A stretch of 52,025 bases of DNA from Ectocarpus siliculosus (GCA_000310025.1 FN649754.1:251069-303093); one strand, 5' to 3'; shown: positions 38,906 to 49,669, numbered from the stretch's first letter. Numbers and translations: made by a program. The notes: generated by a model from the sequence alone, not told the origin.

Positions 38906-41900
38906 ATGTCTTCGGTGGTTTCGTCCGCGATGCGCAGGGCTGTCATGCAGCCCAAGCCTCCGATGTTCAGGTGAATTTGCTATGCATGCATTGCACAAAG
39001 GTCGGCTGCGACTGAGGCGCGAAGCGAAAGGGTTTCGTGTTTCAGCAAAGTGCGTGTTAGGCCCGGCCAAGGGCTCTATTGCAACGGGTGTGGGCAGAAG
39101 CCATGCCCGGTGCTTTCGGAAGGTTCTGTTGCGTTGCCCTTAGCTAGGCCCTGCGTGGTGTAAACACTGGCATGTGTGCACTTTGGCCCGGTGTCTTCCC
39201 ACTTCCCACGCGCGAAGGAAAAAATGGAGCAAGATTGTTGGATGCGGCTGAATTACAGCAGAGTACTACAACAGCATACAGCAGCAGCAGTAGGTGCCGT
39301 GTACCGGCTGTCTAGGTCCTCCTGCAGCGAGAGCTCTCTTGCTGGCCTCGTGCCTCTCTCTCCCTCTCTCTTGTTGTTGAGACTGAGTTCTTCAAACACC
39401 CGAACGCTCTCAAGAGTCCAAGCCATTCCAACGTCTTGAAAGAACTCAACGTCAGTGCTCTCCTACAGCAGTACATACAGTTCACTCAACGGCGAGAGCT
39501 ACATTACCTAGCTGTTGGTTGATCATGCCTTTTCAGCACAGCAGCAGCGTCTTGTCAGGCCTTTTCAACGCGACAGCAGTACTGCTGTGCCGCCGGTCCT
39601 CTGACGCAACCGGCCAGTTCCCAACCGCCAACACACGCACCATATCACGTGTTCGGTAATGCATAAAAATTGCGTGTTTCGTTGCATAGTGCCGCCTAAC
39701 TCTGTGGATTGTCCCTTTTGAGCGGACAGCAGTACAAGTACGAAATGTACTGTTAGTAAATGTTGATGTTGCCACCCGCCCGTGTGTGTCCGTAAAAGAC
39801 ACAAGATAACACAACCGCACAAGATAACCCCGCCGCCCACCACAGAATGACTGATATACTTGTAGCAATGCCATTTCGATGGTTCGGAATGTTCCCATGG
39901 AATGAGGTAGAGCGGAATATCGGGCAATTTGTCTGCAACGCACGTTTCTGCCCAGCGTACTGCTGTAGTCTGGGAGAAGGGTTGGCACTATAAGTTGTTG
40001 GTTGGCATGATGGCTAGCGGTTGCCCATGTGAAGCATGGAATTTTTTTTTAGAAAGTATACATAACCTCACAGAAAGACCAACCGTTCGAAATAGTTGAA
40101 GTCTTTACAGCAGTGAGTGGTGGGATGAAGAAACCGGCTGGATACTGGGCTTATTTAGGGTCTATTTACGCCTATACACTTGACATTTCATCAGTGATGC
40201 CAGCAGCAGGTGCTAGTCACAAAAACATTGTACAGGTAAAAATATCACCAGACATTCCCCCCGTAGTTTTGTGCAATCTAGGGGTCAACGACAACAATAT
40301 CGGGGAGACGCCCTCCGTCATGTCGTGCGTTGTGACGTTCTGCCATCACAGGAACACGTCGCATTGTCCTGAAGTTTTTCACAGCGCACGGAACGGAAAG
40401 TCTGACCTGGTCAGGCCGGTGGTGCACCCTTAAGCAGAGCGAGGATGAGGAGCCCAAGCATTGCTTTCTATGGCCTCAGTTTTAGCTCTAGAAGAGTACT
40501 GCTTGGGCTTCTCATGCTCACTTTGCTCAAGGGTATACAATACCGCTGCCTAGCCAGGTCAGAGTTTTCGTTCCGTGTACTTCGAAAAACTTCAGCAGGA
40601 GAAGATCCCATGCTTCACTTGGGCAACCGCTTGCCATCTATCTTGTATTCGACACGTGTACAACTACACCAGCAGACTAAATAGTCAGCGCTGACGGGTC
40701 TAGTGGTGTAGCATTATCGAATACAAGAGCAAAATACCACAGAACCGATACCACACTGCTGTTTCAGAGTGGTGCTGTACGGAGTAGGGAGGCATACCTC
40801 TACCCTTTACGGGCCTGCCTACTATTTGGCTGTCTGCGTGCCCCCGGATAGGTTGATGGTTTTTTTTTGCACACGTTGGCGGTTCCACGCAGTCAACCTA
40901 ACCTACCGTACAGGTGACGTGAGATACCACACCCCCTGGGCCTATTTTCAAACCTCGATTACTCCGCGACGAAGAGAGTGCCGAAATCAAAGGCTAAAGG
41001 ATAGGTTTTCTCTACGGGACGGTTCCAACACCGCCAGTTTCGGCACCGTCACCGCTTTGCCTGCCGAGTACAACTCGAGCTTCGAAAATCGTTCCAGGGT
41101 GTGTGTGATGTCTTGCTCAGCCTCGGTACGGTCCTGCCCTTTCGACCTGTTCGTGGATGAAGGAAGTGATCGCCGCGGCAGAGCGGCAGATGTGGTCCAT
41201 CAAGAACAGCCACGTTTACTCTCGGCTTGTTGTCGTAGCCGTGATGAAAGTTTGTTGTCGTAGCCGCGACGAAAGCTTTTTGTCGTAGCCGTGATTACAG
41301 CTTGTTGTCTTAGCCGTTACGACAGCTTGCTGTCGAAGCCGTGATGAAATTTTGTTGTCGTGGCCGCGACGAAAGCTTGTTGTCGTAGCCGTGATCACAG
41401 CTTGTTGTTGTAGCCGTGATGACGGCTTGTTGTCTTAGCTGTTATGACAGCTTGTTGTCGAAGCCGCTATGACAGCTTGTTGTCAAAGCCGTGATTACCG
41501 CTTGTTGTCGTAGCCGTTATGACAGCTTGTTGTTTACGGTAAAAACGTCCCGATCTGCGTTGCGCTGCAGCCACCTCCGGTCAATCCACCGACTTTTTCC
41601 CGGGGATACTACGGGCCGATCGTCCTAAGAACTTGGGTGAGACGTTGCCCGGCGGCTCCCTCATTGACACATGCTTTATCGAATAATTCCCGACCTAGAC
41701 AGTCCCTGGATACAGTGATATCGCACTGCTGTATGATGACTCCGCGAGCACGGTACTCGCCTAGTTATCATTCAGTAGTGAGGCATAACTGTATCTGGGG
41801 AAAGTTCAGGCCGGGGCGGCACTTCGATCGAGCACGTGCCGACCGCGACCGCGGAGCAGGGACGCGAATTATCCTCACCAAGGGTCTTAGCAGGGGCAGC

Positions 41901-44456
41901 CTGCAGTAAGCAGATCGATGTGAGGTTCCATTTGAGCCGCAAGTGTACGAGGAAATCAAAAACAGGGAGGGGGTACGCAGACTCTATATCCCTATCCCTA
42001 ACCCAACTTCCCCAATTGCGTACTTTATCCAACATGTTTACTTCGACGAAAAAACCTGCCAAGGCTAACTGTTCCATTTTCATGCAGGAGCAACTCGGGT
42101 ATGGGGGTCATCCCGATCGAATATGCATAGGTACAAATGTTGAAGCTGCGCGCATAACCGTCCCTCTTCCTTTGGGGCCGAAGCCGTGGCTCGGGCACGT
42201 GGTTCGCTTCACCGTAGGTGACATGACGTAAGATATCACCCCCCCCCCGCTGGACCGACTTTCTATGTTACCGTGGGTTTCTTGCACCATAATCGTATTA
42301 CCTTACCATAGTGGTATTACCGTAGGTGACATGATGAAAGATACGACCCCCCCCCCCTTCGACCGAGTTTAAGGCCGATTTAATACGAAGAGGGTGTACG
42401 GGTCAAACGACGATGCCGCTTCGGAACGGTTCTGGGCGACACAGCCGTGCAAGCGTTACCATTTTGCCTACCGGTTCTCTTTTCTGCTGCGGACTTCTCA
42501 AGCTTCGAAAATCGCTCCAGGGGGTATGATATCTTACGTCACCCACGGTATTCCGCATCTCCACCACCCACGGTATACCGCGTTTCCACCACCCACGGTG
42601 TTCCGCGTCTCCACCATATTTCGCCCGGTGGGAGAATGGTCGGGACTCCACACGCCCGGGGTTTTTTTCATGTTTTATATCTGGTACTAAATACTCTACA
42701 AAGTAGTATTTTGGCCCCCAAACAGCTTGGATTTGAACTGATTGCCTTGTAGCGCACTTCGTGACTGCGTGCGCATGCTAAAGATCTTGATAGCAGTCTA
42801 CGCAGCAAAATTGATTAAGCAAACATATGGGATAAAGTATTGAATCCGTGCTTTCGGGTTAGGGTTAGGGTTAGGGTTAGGGATAGGGTCTGCGTGCCCC
42901 CTCCCTGTTCTTTTTCTAGATACTCTTAAAATCCGGCGTAGGCGTTCCGATTTGAACTGATTGGCTCAGCCACTATCGTGACTGTGTGCGCATGCTATAG
43001 ATCTGGCCCTGTCCCCCTTGCCGACGGTGGTGCGAACTTCGCTTGTTTGTACTGGGAGGAAAGCTTGTCAACCAGAGTGCGCGGTTGACACGCTTCCCCC
43101 AGAGTACAACCGAGCGAAGTTCGCGTTGTCGTGGGCAAGGGGGGGAACTGACGACAATTTTCAAAATGCGCACGCAGTCACGATACGTAGTGGTGTGAGC
43201 TGGTACTGCTGTAGACCACCGGTTATGGGAATTGGATCTGTGACAGTGCTTACAGAAGTGGAGGTCTGGAATGGTATGGGCCCAGATTTTGCGGGCGTTT
43301 TCGGCAGGAACAGCTGCGGCGGGAAGGATGTCAACATGACCGGTCAAGTTTGTGCATGTCCAACCCTCTCCTTACGTATGCTCACGGACAATTGCCAACA
43401 CTATCCTTATCTATGCTCACGGACAGTTGCCAACCCCATCCTTACATGTATTCCCACGGACAATTGCCGCTATCGCCGTGCAGGGCTGCCACCGTGAACC
43501 TGACGCGAGGGATGGCGAGTAGTGAAGGGACGCCCAAGTACGGCGCTGCCAAGTCTTTCAAGGAGGCCTGGTTGTCGGACAAGGGGGTGAGTCGTTGGAT
43601 GTAGTAGCGGTGGTGGTGGTGGTGTGGTGGTTGTTGGCCTTGGTACTGCCGATTCTCCGATACAAATACCAACAGATATACATGCACCCACGCGCGCGCG
43701 AGCGCACACACGGCTAGCGTGGTCGATACGGTTCCAAAACACACACACACTGCGACAACGATAGTATTGGGGATAGTTCTTTTGGGAGTGACGGAGACGA
43801 AGGAAAGGGAGAGGGAAGAAAGGAGGACGAAGACGACGATGGAGGAGGAAAACATGGAGGAGTGGAAGAGAGCAAAGGGTTTGAGCCAGATGACCTTCCC
43901 CAAAATAAAAGACGCAGGGCTAGGAAAGAACTGCCAAGAGATTGTTGTCAAAATGATGATCAGAATGATGGTCGCGAAAACGAGGAGGATAGTGGTGAAA
44001 GTACTCCTACACGAACTCGAGTACAAGGTAATAGCCTTGGTAGACGCTTGCAGTTATCTTCCGTTGCTACCGTTTCTGTCTTTGATCCGAAGGATAGTCT
44101 AGCCTCCCCCATGCTGCCCCCTCACGGGGTCCCAGATCATGGCATTCACAAGTGTTTTGTGTTGTCAACCGCACTGGGACTGACGTCTTTTCATTGGACA
44201 GCCGGTTAGCGCGGTCCATGATAATAGTAAAGACAAACACACACACACACCTGCCCCATTTCTGATATCGATTCCTAACCCCTCCAACACGAACAACGCC
44301 AACCCAACCCATGGACAGGCGTGGCCGGTGATGGGGGTAATCGGATTCGCCATCACGTTCGTGACCTACTGGAGCTTCTCCACGCTGCTCACCAACCCGG
44401 ACGTCCGCATCAACAGGACGATAAGGGAAACCACCATCCGCCCGCCGCGCTCATGA
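38906..44456 (+). CDS. B12D / NADH-ubiquinone MLRQ-type small mitochondrial protein
   Basis: Three exons, 38906-38970, 43484-43586 and 44319-44456, join in phase (65+103+138 nt) to 101 codons. The N-terminus MSSVVSSAMRRAVMQPKPPM is Ser/Arg-rich without acids, a typical mitochondrial presequence. The middle exon is KYGAAKSFKEAWLSDKG. The last exon has one transmembrane segment, WPVMGVIGFAITFVTYWSFS, followed by LLTNPDVRINRTIRE. The NPDVRx(N/S)K-type end after a single helix is the signature of the B12D / NDUFA4 (MLRQ) family of the inner membrane, associated with respiratory complexes. Exact complex membership is inference. Intron 1 is 4.5 kb and holds MITEs, a 25-bp tandem array and telomere-like repeats; intron 2 is 732 bp. 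The 3' flank is a tandem repeat. Confidence 0.88.
40445..40530. repeat. Imperfect hairpin in intron 1 of the B12D-type gene
   Basis: GAGGAGCCCAAGCA on the left pairs with TGCTTGGGCTTCTC on the right; the flanks GAGCGAGGATG and CATGCTCACTTTGCTC extend the arms to about 28 bp. Confidence 0.7.
40907..41126. mobile_element. MITE (family A) in intron 1 of the B12D-type gene
   Basis: Left end TACCGTACAGGTGACGTGAG with ACACCCCCTGGGCCTATTTT; inverted core GCCAGTTTCGGCACC; right end TCGAAAATCGTTCCAGG..CCTCGG|TA. Confidence 0.75.
41226..41535. repeat. 25-bp tandem array, about 12.5 units
   Basis: Consensus CTTGTTGTCGTAGCCGTGAT plus GACAG. Twelve full units plus a partial one run from 41,226 to about 41,535, each differing at a few places. 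There are no spacers, so it is a minisatellite and not a CRISPR-like array. Confidence 0.92.
41955..42060. repeat. Telomere-like repeat element, copy 2
   Basis: AACAGGGAGGGGGTACGCAG, ATCCCTATCCCTAACCCAAC, then TACTTTATCCAACATGTTT. Same order as copy 1 at 24.4 kb. Confidence 0.75.
42212..42548. mobile_element. MITE (family A), composite copy
   Basis: Two left ends (CCGTAGGTGACATGACG at 42,212 and CCGTAGGTGACATGATG at about 42,320) and one right end (TCGAAAATCGCTCCAGGGGG..CACCCACGG|TA). Confidence 0.75.
42545..42625. repeat. ~27-bp tandem repeat, three units
   Basis: Units of the type CCACGGTATTCCGCATCTCC plus ACCA directly follow the MITE right end and may derive from it (ACGGTA). Confidence 0.8.
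42795..42920. repeat. Telomere-like repeat element, copy 3, inverted, with (TTAGGG)n
   Basis: GGGTTAGGGTTAGGGTTAGG continues as GTTAGGGATAGGGTCTGC and then GTGCCCCCTCCCTGTTCTT, the reverse of copies 1 and 2. Four adjacent perfect TTAGGG units start at about 42,859. Confidence 0.85.
42974..43190. mobile_element. Palindromic element (family D)
   Basis: Inner arms: CCCCCTTGCCGACGG..GCGAACTTCGCT..GTACTGGGAGGAAAGC on the left against the reverse complement on the right (GCTTCCCCCAGAGTAC..AGCGAAGTTCGC..GGCAAGGGGG). Outer arms TATCGTGACTGTGTGCGCAT and ATGCGCACGCAGTCACGATA extend the palindrome to ~215 bp. Confidence 0.8.
43360..43470. repeat. ~35-bp tandem repeat, three units, just before exon 2
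   Basis: Units carry CCTTA(C/T)..ATGCTCACGGACAATTGCCAA with small differences. They end 15 bp before the acceptor of B12D exon 2. Confidence 0.85.
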
Positions 44457-44645
44457 TCTCCGTAATCTCCGTACACGACGCGTGATTCCGCGGGCTCGTG
44501 ACCTCCCAAATCTCCGCAGATGGATGCGTGATTCCACGGGTTCATGATTTCCAAAATCTCCGTAGTGGATGGATGCGTGATTCCGCGGGTTCATGATCTC
44601 CGAAATCTCGGTAGTCGATGGATGCGTAATTTCCTCGGGGATGGA
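44452..44645. repeat. ~50-bp tandem repeat over and after the B12D-type stop codon
   Basis: Four diverged units of ATGATCTCC.AAATCTCCGTAG..GGATGCGTGATTCCGCGGGTTC. The first begins at the stop codon (TCATGATCTCC), so the repeat forms the proximal 3' UTR. Confidence 0.85.
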
Positions 44646-46960
44646 CTCTGTGCACGCGCAGCCAGTCGTAAAATTGTCTGGATCTTTGTTTTCCCGGGTC
44701 GAGTATGTTCAATCGGTTGGTTTCGATGGCGAAGCCGCTGCCACTGCAGTCATGCATGTTCCCTTGATCGGCGCACGCTTCGCAGTTTCATCGTACGTGT
44801 GGGGTACACGGACGTAAAACGATTCGGGGGGGGGGGGGGGGGTACGCGAAGATCGACGGCGTTGCGGTAGAGGGGAAGTCCTCCTTCGATCCCCGCCATC
44901 CTCCCGGTTCATGGAGAAAGAGAAGAAAAGAAAAAAGAAAAAAGAAACTAAGCTACAGCAGCATCCATTCAGCGATGTCCCGGACTCTTTATATCTGGGG
45001 ATAGATATGGATTCGTTGTATCTTTCTATAAAAACTGTTGGTCCGAGCGGATGGAAGCTGGCTGCAGAAGCAGCAGCTGAAAAGGGATGGCCGATCGGAA
45101 GCGGTGTCATCGGCATTTGTTTTTTTGTCGACATTTTGCTTGTGCTGGAACGAGTTGGAGGCATAAAAGGGGCTATGGCCAGCGGAGAGAAGTAAGGGTT
45201 GATGGCCAGGGTCGGGGGGATTTTTTGTTGTTGTTGTTGTTGTGTTGGATGTTCGTGCTGACCCTCGTTGATGTGCGGAAAGCGCGTTCTCTCTAGGGCA
45301 TGAGGGTTGTAGGTGATGCGGCGGCATGAGAGGAGAGGAGTGCGACGGGCACCCTGTGAAAGAGGAGGAGGCGTGTTTCGTCCTGGGCTTGGTTCACTCA
45401 CTACTACATCAATCCAAAAATCCAGTTCGCTTGGTTTAGGGCAAACCTTGTTGGAGGAGGGAGTCCTAAAAGGGGGCCCCGTGACGTATTTCTGGCGCTT
45501 TTGATGTATTCTCGTACCATCCAAGGTGACCGTACACAAGAGTCTGCACGCGTTGTGCTGTAGACGCTGAGCAGTCGCGATGCGACGACGGTAGCGTGCT
45601 CTCCTAAGGGGAGTTGAAAGTACCGCTTGGGGTGCCATGCACATCGATGTCTCGGCCACCGAATGTAAAACCTACAAGCGCTCCTGCGGCGGTCTACGAC
45701 TTGCCTCCTGTCTGACCCCGGCTGAAAAACAAGGGTTAAGTTATGTTGAACGGCACCAGAACAAACCGGACGGACACAGGCACACAAAACTTTAGGCTGT
45801 TGTGTCCCACGCTCCCGAGACATGTCTGTGTCGAATGACGACGTCGGTACTCCCATGCTTAGCTTGCGTTTCTTGTGTCACGGGTGCGCATTTCAAGCCA
45901 GGTGTGAAAGAAAATCACTCAATCAAGTCGCGAAGTGGGTACAGCGCATCATGTCGATTCGTGCGCAGAAATCGTAAATCGAAGGATCGAGTTTCTTCCC
46001 CGGGTAACGTGCTGCAATGCTCTTACTGTTTATATGGCGTTTGGTACTTTTGATGAAAGCACGAATGAACCTCATCACCCGCGTACGCTGTTGTGCAGCT
46101 TTGTGTCGACTAACCGTACGTAGTAGTGGTCATCCCTGCGTACTGTAAGGGCCCAAGGGATTTAGCAGGCCTTTAGCCGGACACCCGGCAATATTCAAGA
46201 GTGTTTTGAGACAACTTGAAAACACACATCCTGGGCTTCCTTTCGTGGATCAAGCTGGCTGGATGTGAAATCCGCGGTCAACAGACAAACACGCAACCTG
46301 CAGCTTCCCACTCTCGCTAGAGCACCCATTTCTCGCCGCTACCAGCATCAAGCATGACAGACAACAATTACGGCTGGCTGCCCTTAGAGTAGTCACCATA
46401 AGTAGTACACACAGCCATGCACCTTTTGCCCTTGCGGCACAAAACACAGACTTCTCGCGTTTCGAGGACCCTGCATCACACCATGGTCAGTGCCATCGTG
46501 CGCTCAACAGATACATCTACGCACTACTGTCCTGCACCTTGCCTTCGTGAAAAAAAACAAGACGGTTCTTGCATTTGGTCGACCCATGCATCAAAAGCGT
46601 TGTAGGAACCATAATCATCGCAAGTGCCGCCGTGTGTTCAAAAGATGGATGTCCACACAGCCCCGAATCGTGCCTTTGCGTCATCCCCAGCCGTCGCGGG
46701 AGCACCGGACAGGCCAAACGCTCAGGGAAATCGACGGAAAAGAGGCACTAAGGGCAAGGGAACAGAAGACCTGGCAAAAACCCAATCACACAAAACAACA
46801 TCAAAAACGCCTCCGAACCTGTTACTACACTAAACGCTATACACAACCCCCCACCCTTTGGACAAAACTTTTCGCAACATTCTACGTTTGGCTCCGAAAC
46901 GGCCTCTCGCCCAACCAATCAGATCCATCTCATGCGAGAGAGAGAGAGAGAGAGAGAGGG
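44646..46960. other. Stretch with no recognised gene
   Basis: A 316-codon open frame on the minus strand (44,709-45,659) is Pro-, Gln- and Ser-rich with a Phe/Ser run and shows no family motif. A 19-base G run lies at 44,826-44,842. Nothing else could be supported. Confidence 0.5.
46932..46960. repeat. (GA)n microsatellite after the NOP10 stop
   Basis: GAGAGAGA run beginning five bases beyond the NOP10 stop codon, inside its 3' UTR. Confidence 0.95.
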
Positions 46961-46964
46961 CAAA

Positions 46965-48906
46965 TCAGAGAATGATCGGCGGCTGCTGGGTAGGCAGCAC
47001 CCCGAATCGAGCCTTGTTCGCTACTCTTGCACCAGAGAACTTGTCGTCTGGGGAGAAGCGTGCTGGGTGTGCCGACTCTGTCAGGTTGCCGGCGGGATTC
47101 GCTTTCTGGCGGCGCAATTGAAGCCACAGCAGTAAACGTTAAACGGGGCACATCAGACAGGCATCGTCGGAGTGGGAGGGGGAGGGGGGGGGGTCAGCGT
47201 GCCGGCGGAATTCTTTTTGTGGCCGGGGTCACAACAGGCATGCATCGTGGGGGTCCCGATCAGGTCGCTAGCGGGATTCGCTTTCTGGTGGGGCGATCAA
47301 AACCACAGCGAACATCACACACGCAATGGGACACAACACAGTTGAAAGGACCCAAGCCTACCCAGTGCTGCTTGCCTAAGCACGGCTGACCCGGTCCACA
47401 GGAATGAATAGATTTACAAAGTCGTTTATTAGGTTGTCCTCGTAGACAAGCAACATGAAATCGTGGGCACCATGTGCACCACAGCGTCAAGGCACGCAAG
47501 CAACAGCGGCCGCAGGAAATTCACCGCCGAAAAGGCCCTCCGCAACTTGCAACAAGGGGAACTATTCCAACTTGCCAAAGACACGTCGAGAGATACCCCG
47601 AAGATCCACCTCCGTTCGTGGATCGATCACTTGCACACTTCTATCTTCTCAAGCCACACACGAGTACTACCGCAGTACAATAGCCTTCGTGTAAGGACGA
47701 CATACAATCCCCTCACGAACACCACACGCGTGTGACAAGAGCGTGGGGCGGGGGGGGTGGGGGGGCGGGACCACGATGACTCGGTTACTCCTCCATTCGG
47801 GCTCGGCTTCCGTCAATACGACCCAAGAAACAATGGGAGAAACCCTTGTGATTGCACAGGAAGTCGGGCAACGTAAGGGGGGTGCGCTGTTGTGTTGCAA
47901 GGTACCATTAAACCGCAGAGCTTTCGGCAGCTGCAGAGCATTTGGCAGTTGCATACACACACGCGATTCTAATGCGCGTTCCTCTCAAGACGGGGACAAA
48001 ATCACCAAACGAATGGCCCGCTGCTTCTAACGCCACGTGCCGCGTGCCATACTAGAAAAATGCTACATACACAAAATTACATGTAGGTATCCAAACGGGC
48101 AGATGTTTCGCGTGTAGTACATGGTGGAGACGAGTGTTGCAGCGGGATCGCAGGCCGCCAGCTACATTTCAACGGCGACCCGCTGGCAGATGTAATTACC
48201 ATCGGGATACTCCATGTGTGACGCTCTATATATTCTTACTCTCGAGAATAAGGGTTGTGATGATCAACACGCTGTGTAGCCGTCTGCCACCGCTGTACCC
48301 CCTCCCAAGTATAAGCTACATGGTCTCCCTCGCTCTGATCTGATACCGGGGATAACCTCACACGGTCAACATTGTCACATGACAGCACTGCTGCACCTCG
48401 AGACAACAAGACTCCTCATGTAGACTACCATATGGTATTTGCGAATGTAGACAATCGCAAAAATATCGTCCCAGAGGTATGAAGCAACAGGCAGGTTGGG
48501 AAGGCACGTGAATCTCAAGCAAGCGGGAGCGGAGCATCATGCCGCACGGGCGGTCTACACACACAGCAGCAGCAGAGATGGCCAACCCGAGTCTCTAATA
48601 CTGTAGCGACATGATGTGCAAGACCCGAGTCTCTAAAACTGGGGCGAGCTCCACTACGCGAAGCAGATGGACTATCATGCCACACACGCTAGTCAGCTCA
48701 AGCTATATCTACACTCAGAGCCACAGAAGAGTCGTGTGTACCCCAATGCGAGCATGACTACTTGCTTCATGGCTGTCCACAGCTTCCCCCGCCCGTGATG
48801 TGTGTTGGGAAAAGGGAGCGTACAGCAACCCCCATATTTCTTCACGGCCACCAACCTTGAGCGTGTAGACCCGCTTGCCGTTCTCCAGGTAGTACATGAG
48901 GTGCAT
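46965..48906 (-). CDS. NOP10: H/ACA ribonucleoprotein subunit NOP10, complete
   Basis: NOP10 is a small core subunit of H/ACA snoRNPs, which pseudouridylate rRNA and snRNA, and of telomerase RNP in many eukaryotes; it bridges the Cbf5/dyskerin catalytic subunit. Exon 1 (48856-48906) encodes [17 protein letters not shown] and ends at a donor AAG|GTTGGT. After a 1,750-bp intron, exon 2 (46965-47105) follows the acceptor CGCCGCCAG and reads [20 protein letters not shown] then [20 protein letters not shown]. The [10 protein letters not shown] loop and the LPTQQP end are the family hallmarks. The join gives 63 codons (human 64). The usual zinc-binding Cys residues of archaeal Nop10 are absent, as normal for eukaryotes. 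The intron side of exon 2 is partly duplicated twice. Confidence 0.95.
47085..47335. repeat. NOP10 exon 2 acceptor region, partly triplicated
   Basis: The true edge GCCGGCGGGATTCGCTTTCTGG (47,088-47,109) recurs as GTGCCGGCGGAATTCTTTTTGTGG (47,196-47,222) and GTCGCTAGCGGGATTCGCTTTCTGG (47,263-47,288), the last with the downstream GATCAAAACCACAGC matching AATTGAAGCCACAGC. A GGGGG run separates the copies. Confidence 0.8.
47455..47735 (+). other. 90-codon open frame inside the NOP10 intron, opposite strand
   Basis: The frame starts at 47463 and includes the amphipathic, charged segment [20 protein letters not shown] with a later [11 protein letters not shown]. It looks like a fragment of a helical protein, perhaps a gag- or integrase-type transposon remnant, but no family is recognised. 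Confidence 0.25.
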
Positions 48907-49333
48907 GGTGCAAGGTCAGCCCGGTCCGGATTGCGAGGAGCGAGAACGTCAAAGGTCAAAGATGAACGGAAAAGGGTTGGTGAGCGTGAGCGGCGGGGGT
49001 GGATGCGGCGGAATACAGTAGCAAGTTTTCTTGAAAATATGCTGGCGTTCTTTTACTTCGTTCGGGGGGGGGAAGCACGCTCATACAAAAACGCTAGAAG
49101 AGCGTACGTACCGGTGGTTGCATAGAAGTATCCATCAGCAGGTCTTACTCTGAGCGCTCTGGCACCCCTCGGCCTTCGCCAGAGTTGCATGCACACGTCC
49201 CTTTGGAGAACTTTTCGAGCGCAAAGACGAAATCATACGGTATTCCGCCATTGTGCCCAATGTAGAGGTGCATAGATATAGTAAGAAAATGTCCAAGCCT
49301 TCCGCCCCCGCGCGATTGATTACCGCCGTATGC

Positions 49334-49584
49334 ATAGGCCGCATAAGATAACACACACCGTGTGGACCGATTTTAAACAGCTCGAGTACTCTGCAGCGGA
49401 AACACTGGCGGTGCCGAAAATGGTGGCGTTGGTATTATCCTCTTTTCGAGAGTTTTCCGAAAACAAAAAAAAGATGTCAATGAATGCAGTGAAGTTTACT
49501 GGAGTATTTGATTGTGGAATCCTCTTTGTCGCGGTCAGAGCAGTCGGGGTTTGACCATCTGGCCAACGGGCAAGCGACCTACGG
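49334..49584. mobile_element. MITE (family A), last copy
   Basis: Left end GCATAAGATAACACACACC with GTGTGGACCGATTTTAAACA; core GCCGAAAATGGTGGCGTTGG; right end GCGACCTACGG|TA. The segment before the right end is replaced by unrelated sequence. Confidence 0.7.
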
Positions 49585-49589
49585 TATAC

Positions 49590-49669
49590 TGCGGGTACTC
49601 CAGTCGCCCAGTCGAAAAGTTCCAGTTCGGGTTGGACACCGACAGCAAGTGGGTGTGCGTATTACGAAG
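49590..49669 (-). CDS. Possible exon next to a MITE
   Basis: Between an acceptor GCCGAG and a donor CA|GTATAC the minus strand reads LRNTHTHLLSVSNPNWNFST then GRLEYP, with coding-like composition. The donor overlaps the MITE end (GTATACCGTAGG), as at galactokinase exon 5. No neighbouring exon or family was found. Confidence 0.3.

Noticed and set aside
38889-38990. Minus-strand reading ending IFNNLWSSFL* after a possible acceptor
   Set aside because: The plus strand gives a mitochondrial presequence exon that joins in phase to two further exons of a recognisable protein, so the minus-strand reading is the shadow.
41226-41535. Regular 25-bp repeats suggesting a CRISPR array
   Set aside because: Units are contiguous without spacers and the DNA is eukaryotic; it is a minisatellite.
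44709-45659. 316-codon minus-strand frame
   Set aside because: Low-complexity Pro/Gln/Ser/Phe composition, no domain, and interrupted by microsatellite-like tracts; length alone is not evidence in GC-rich DNA.
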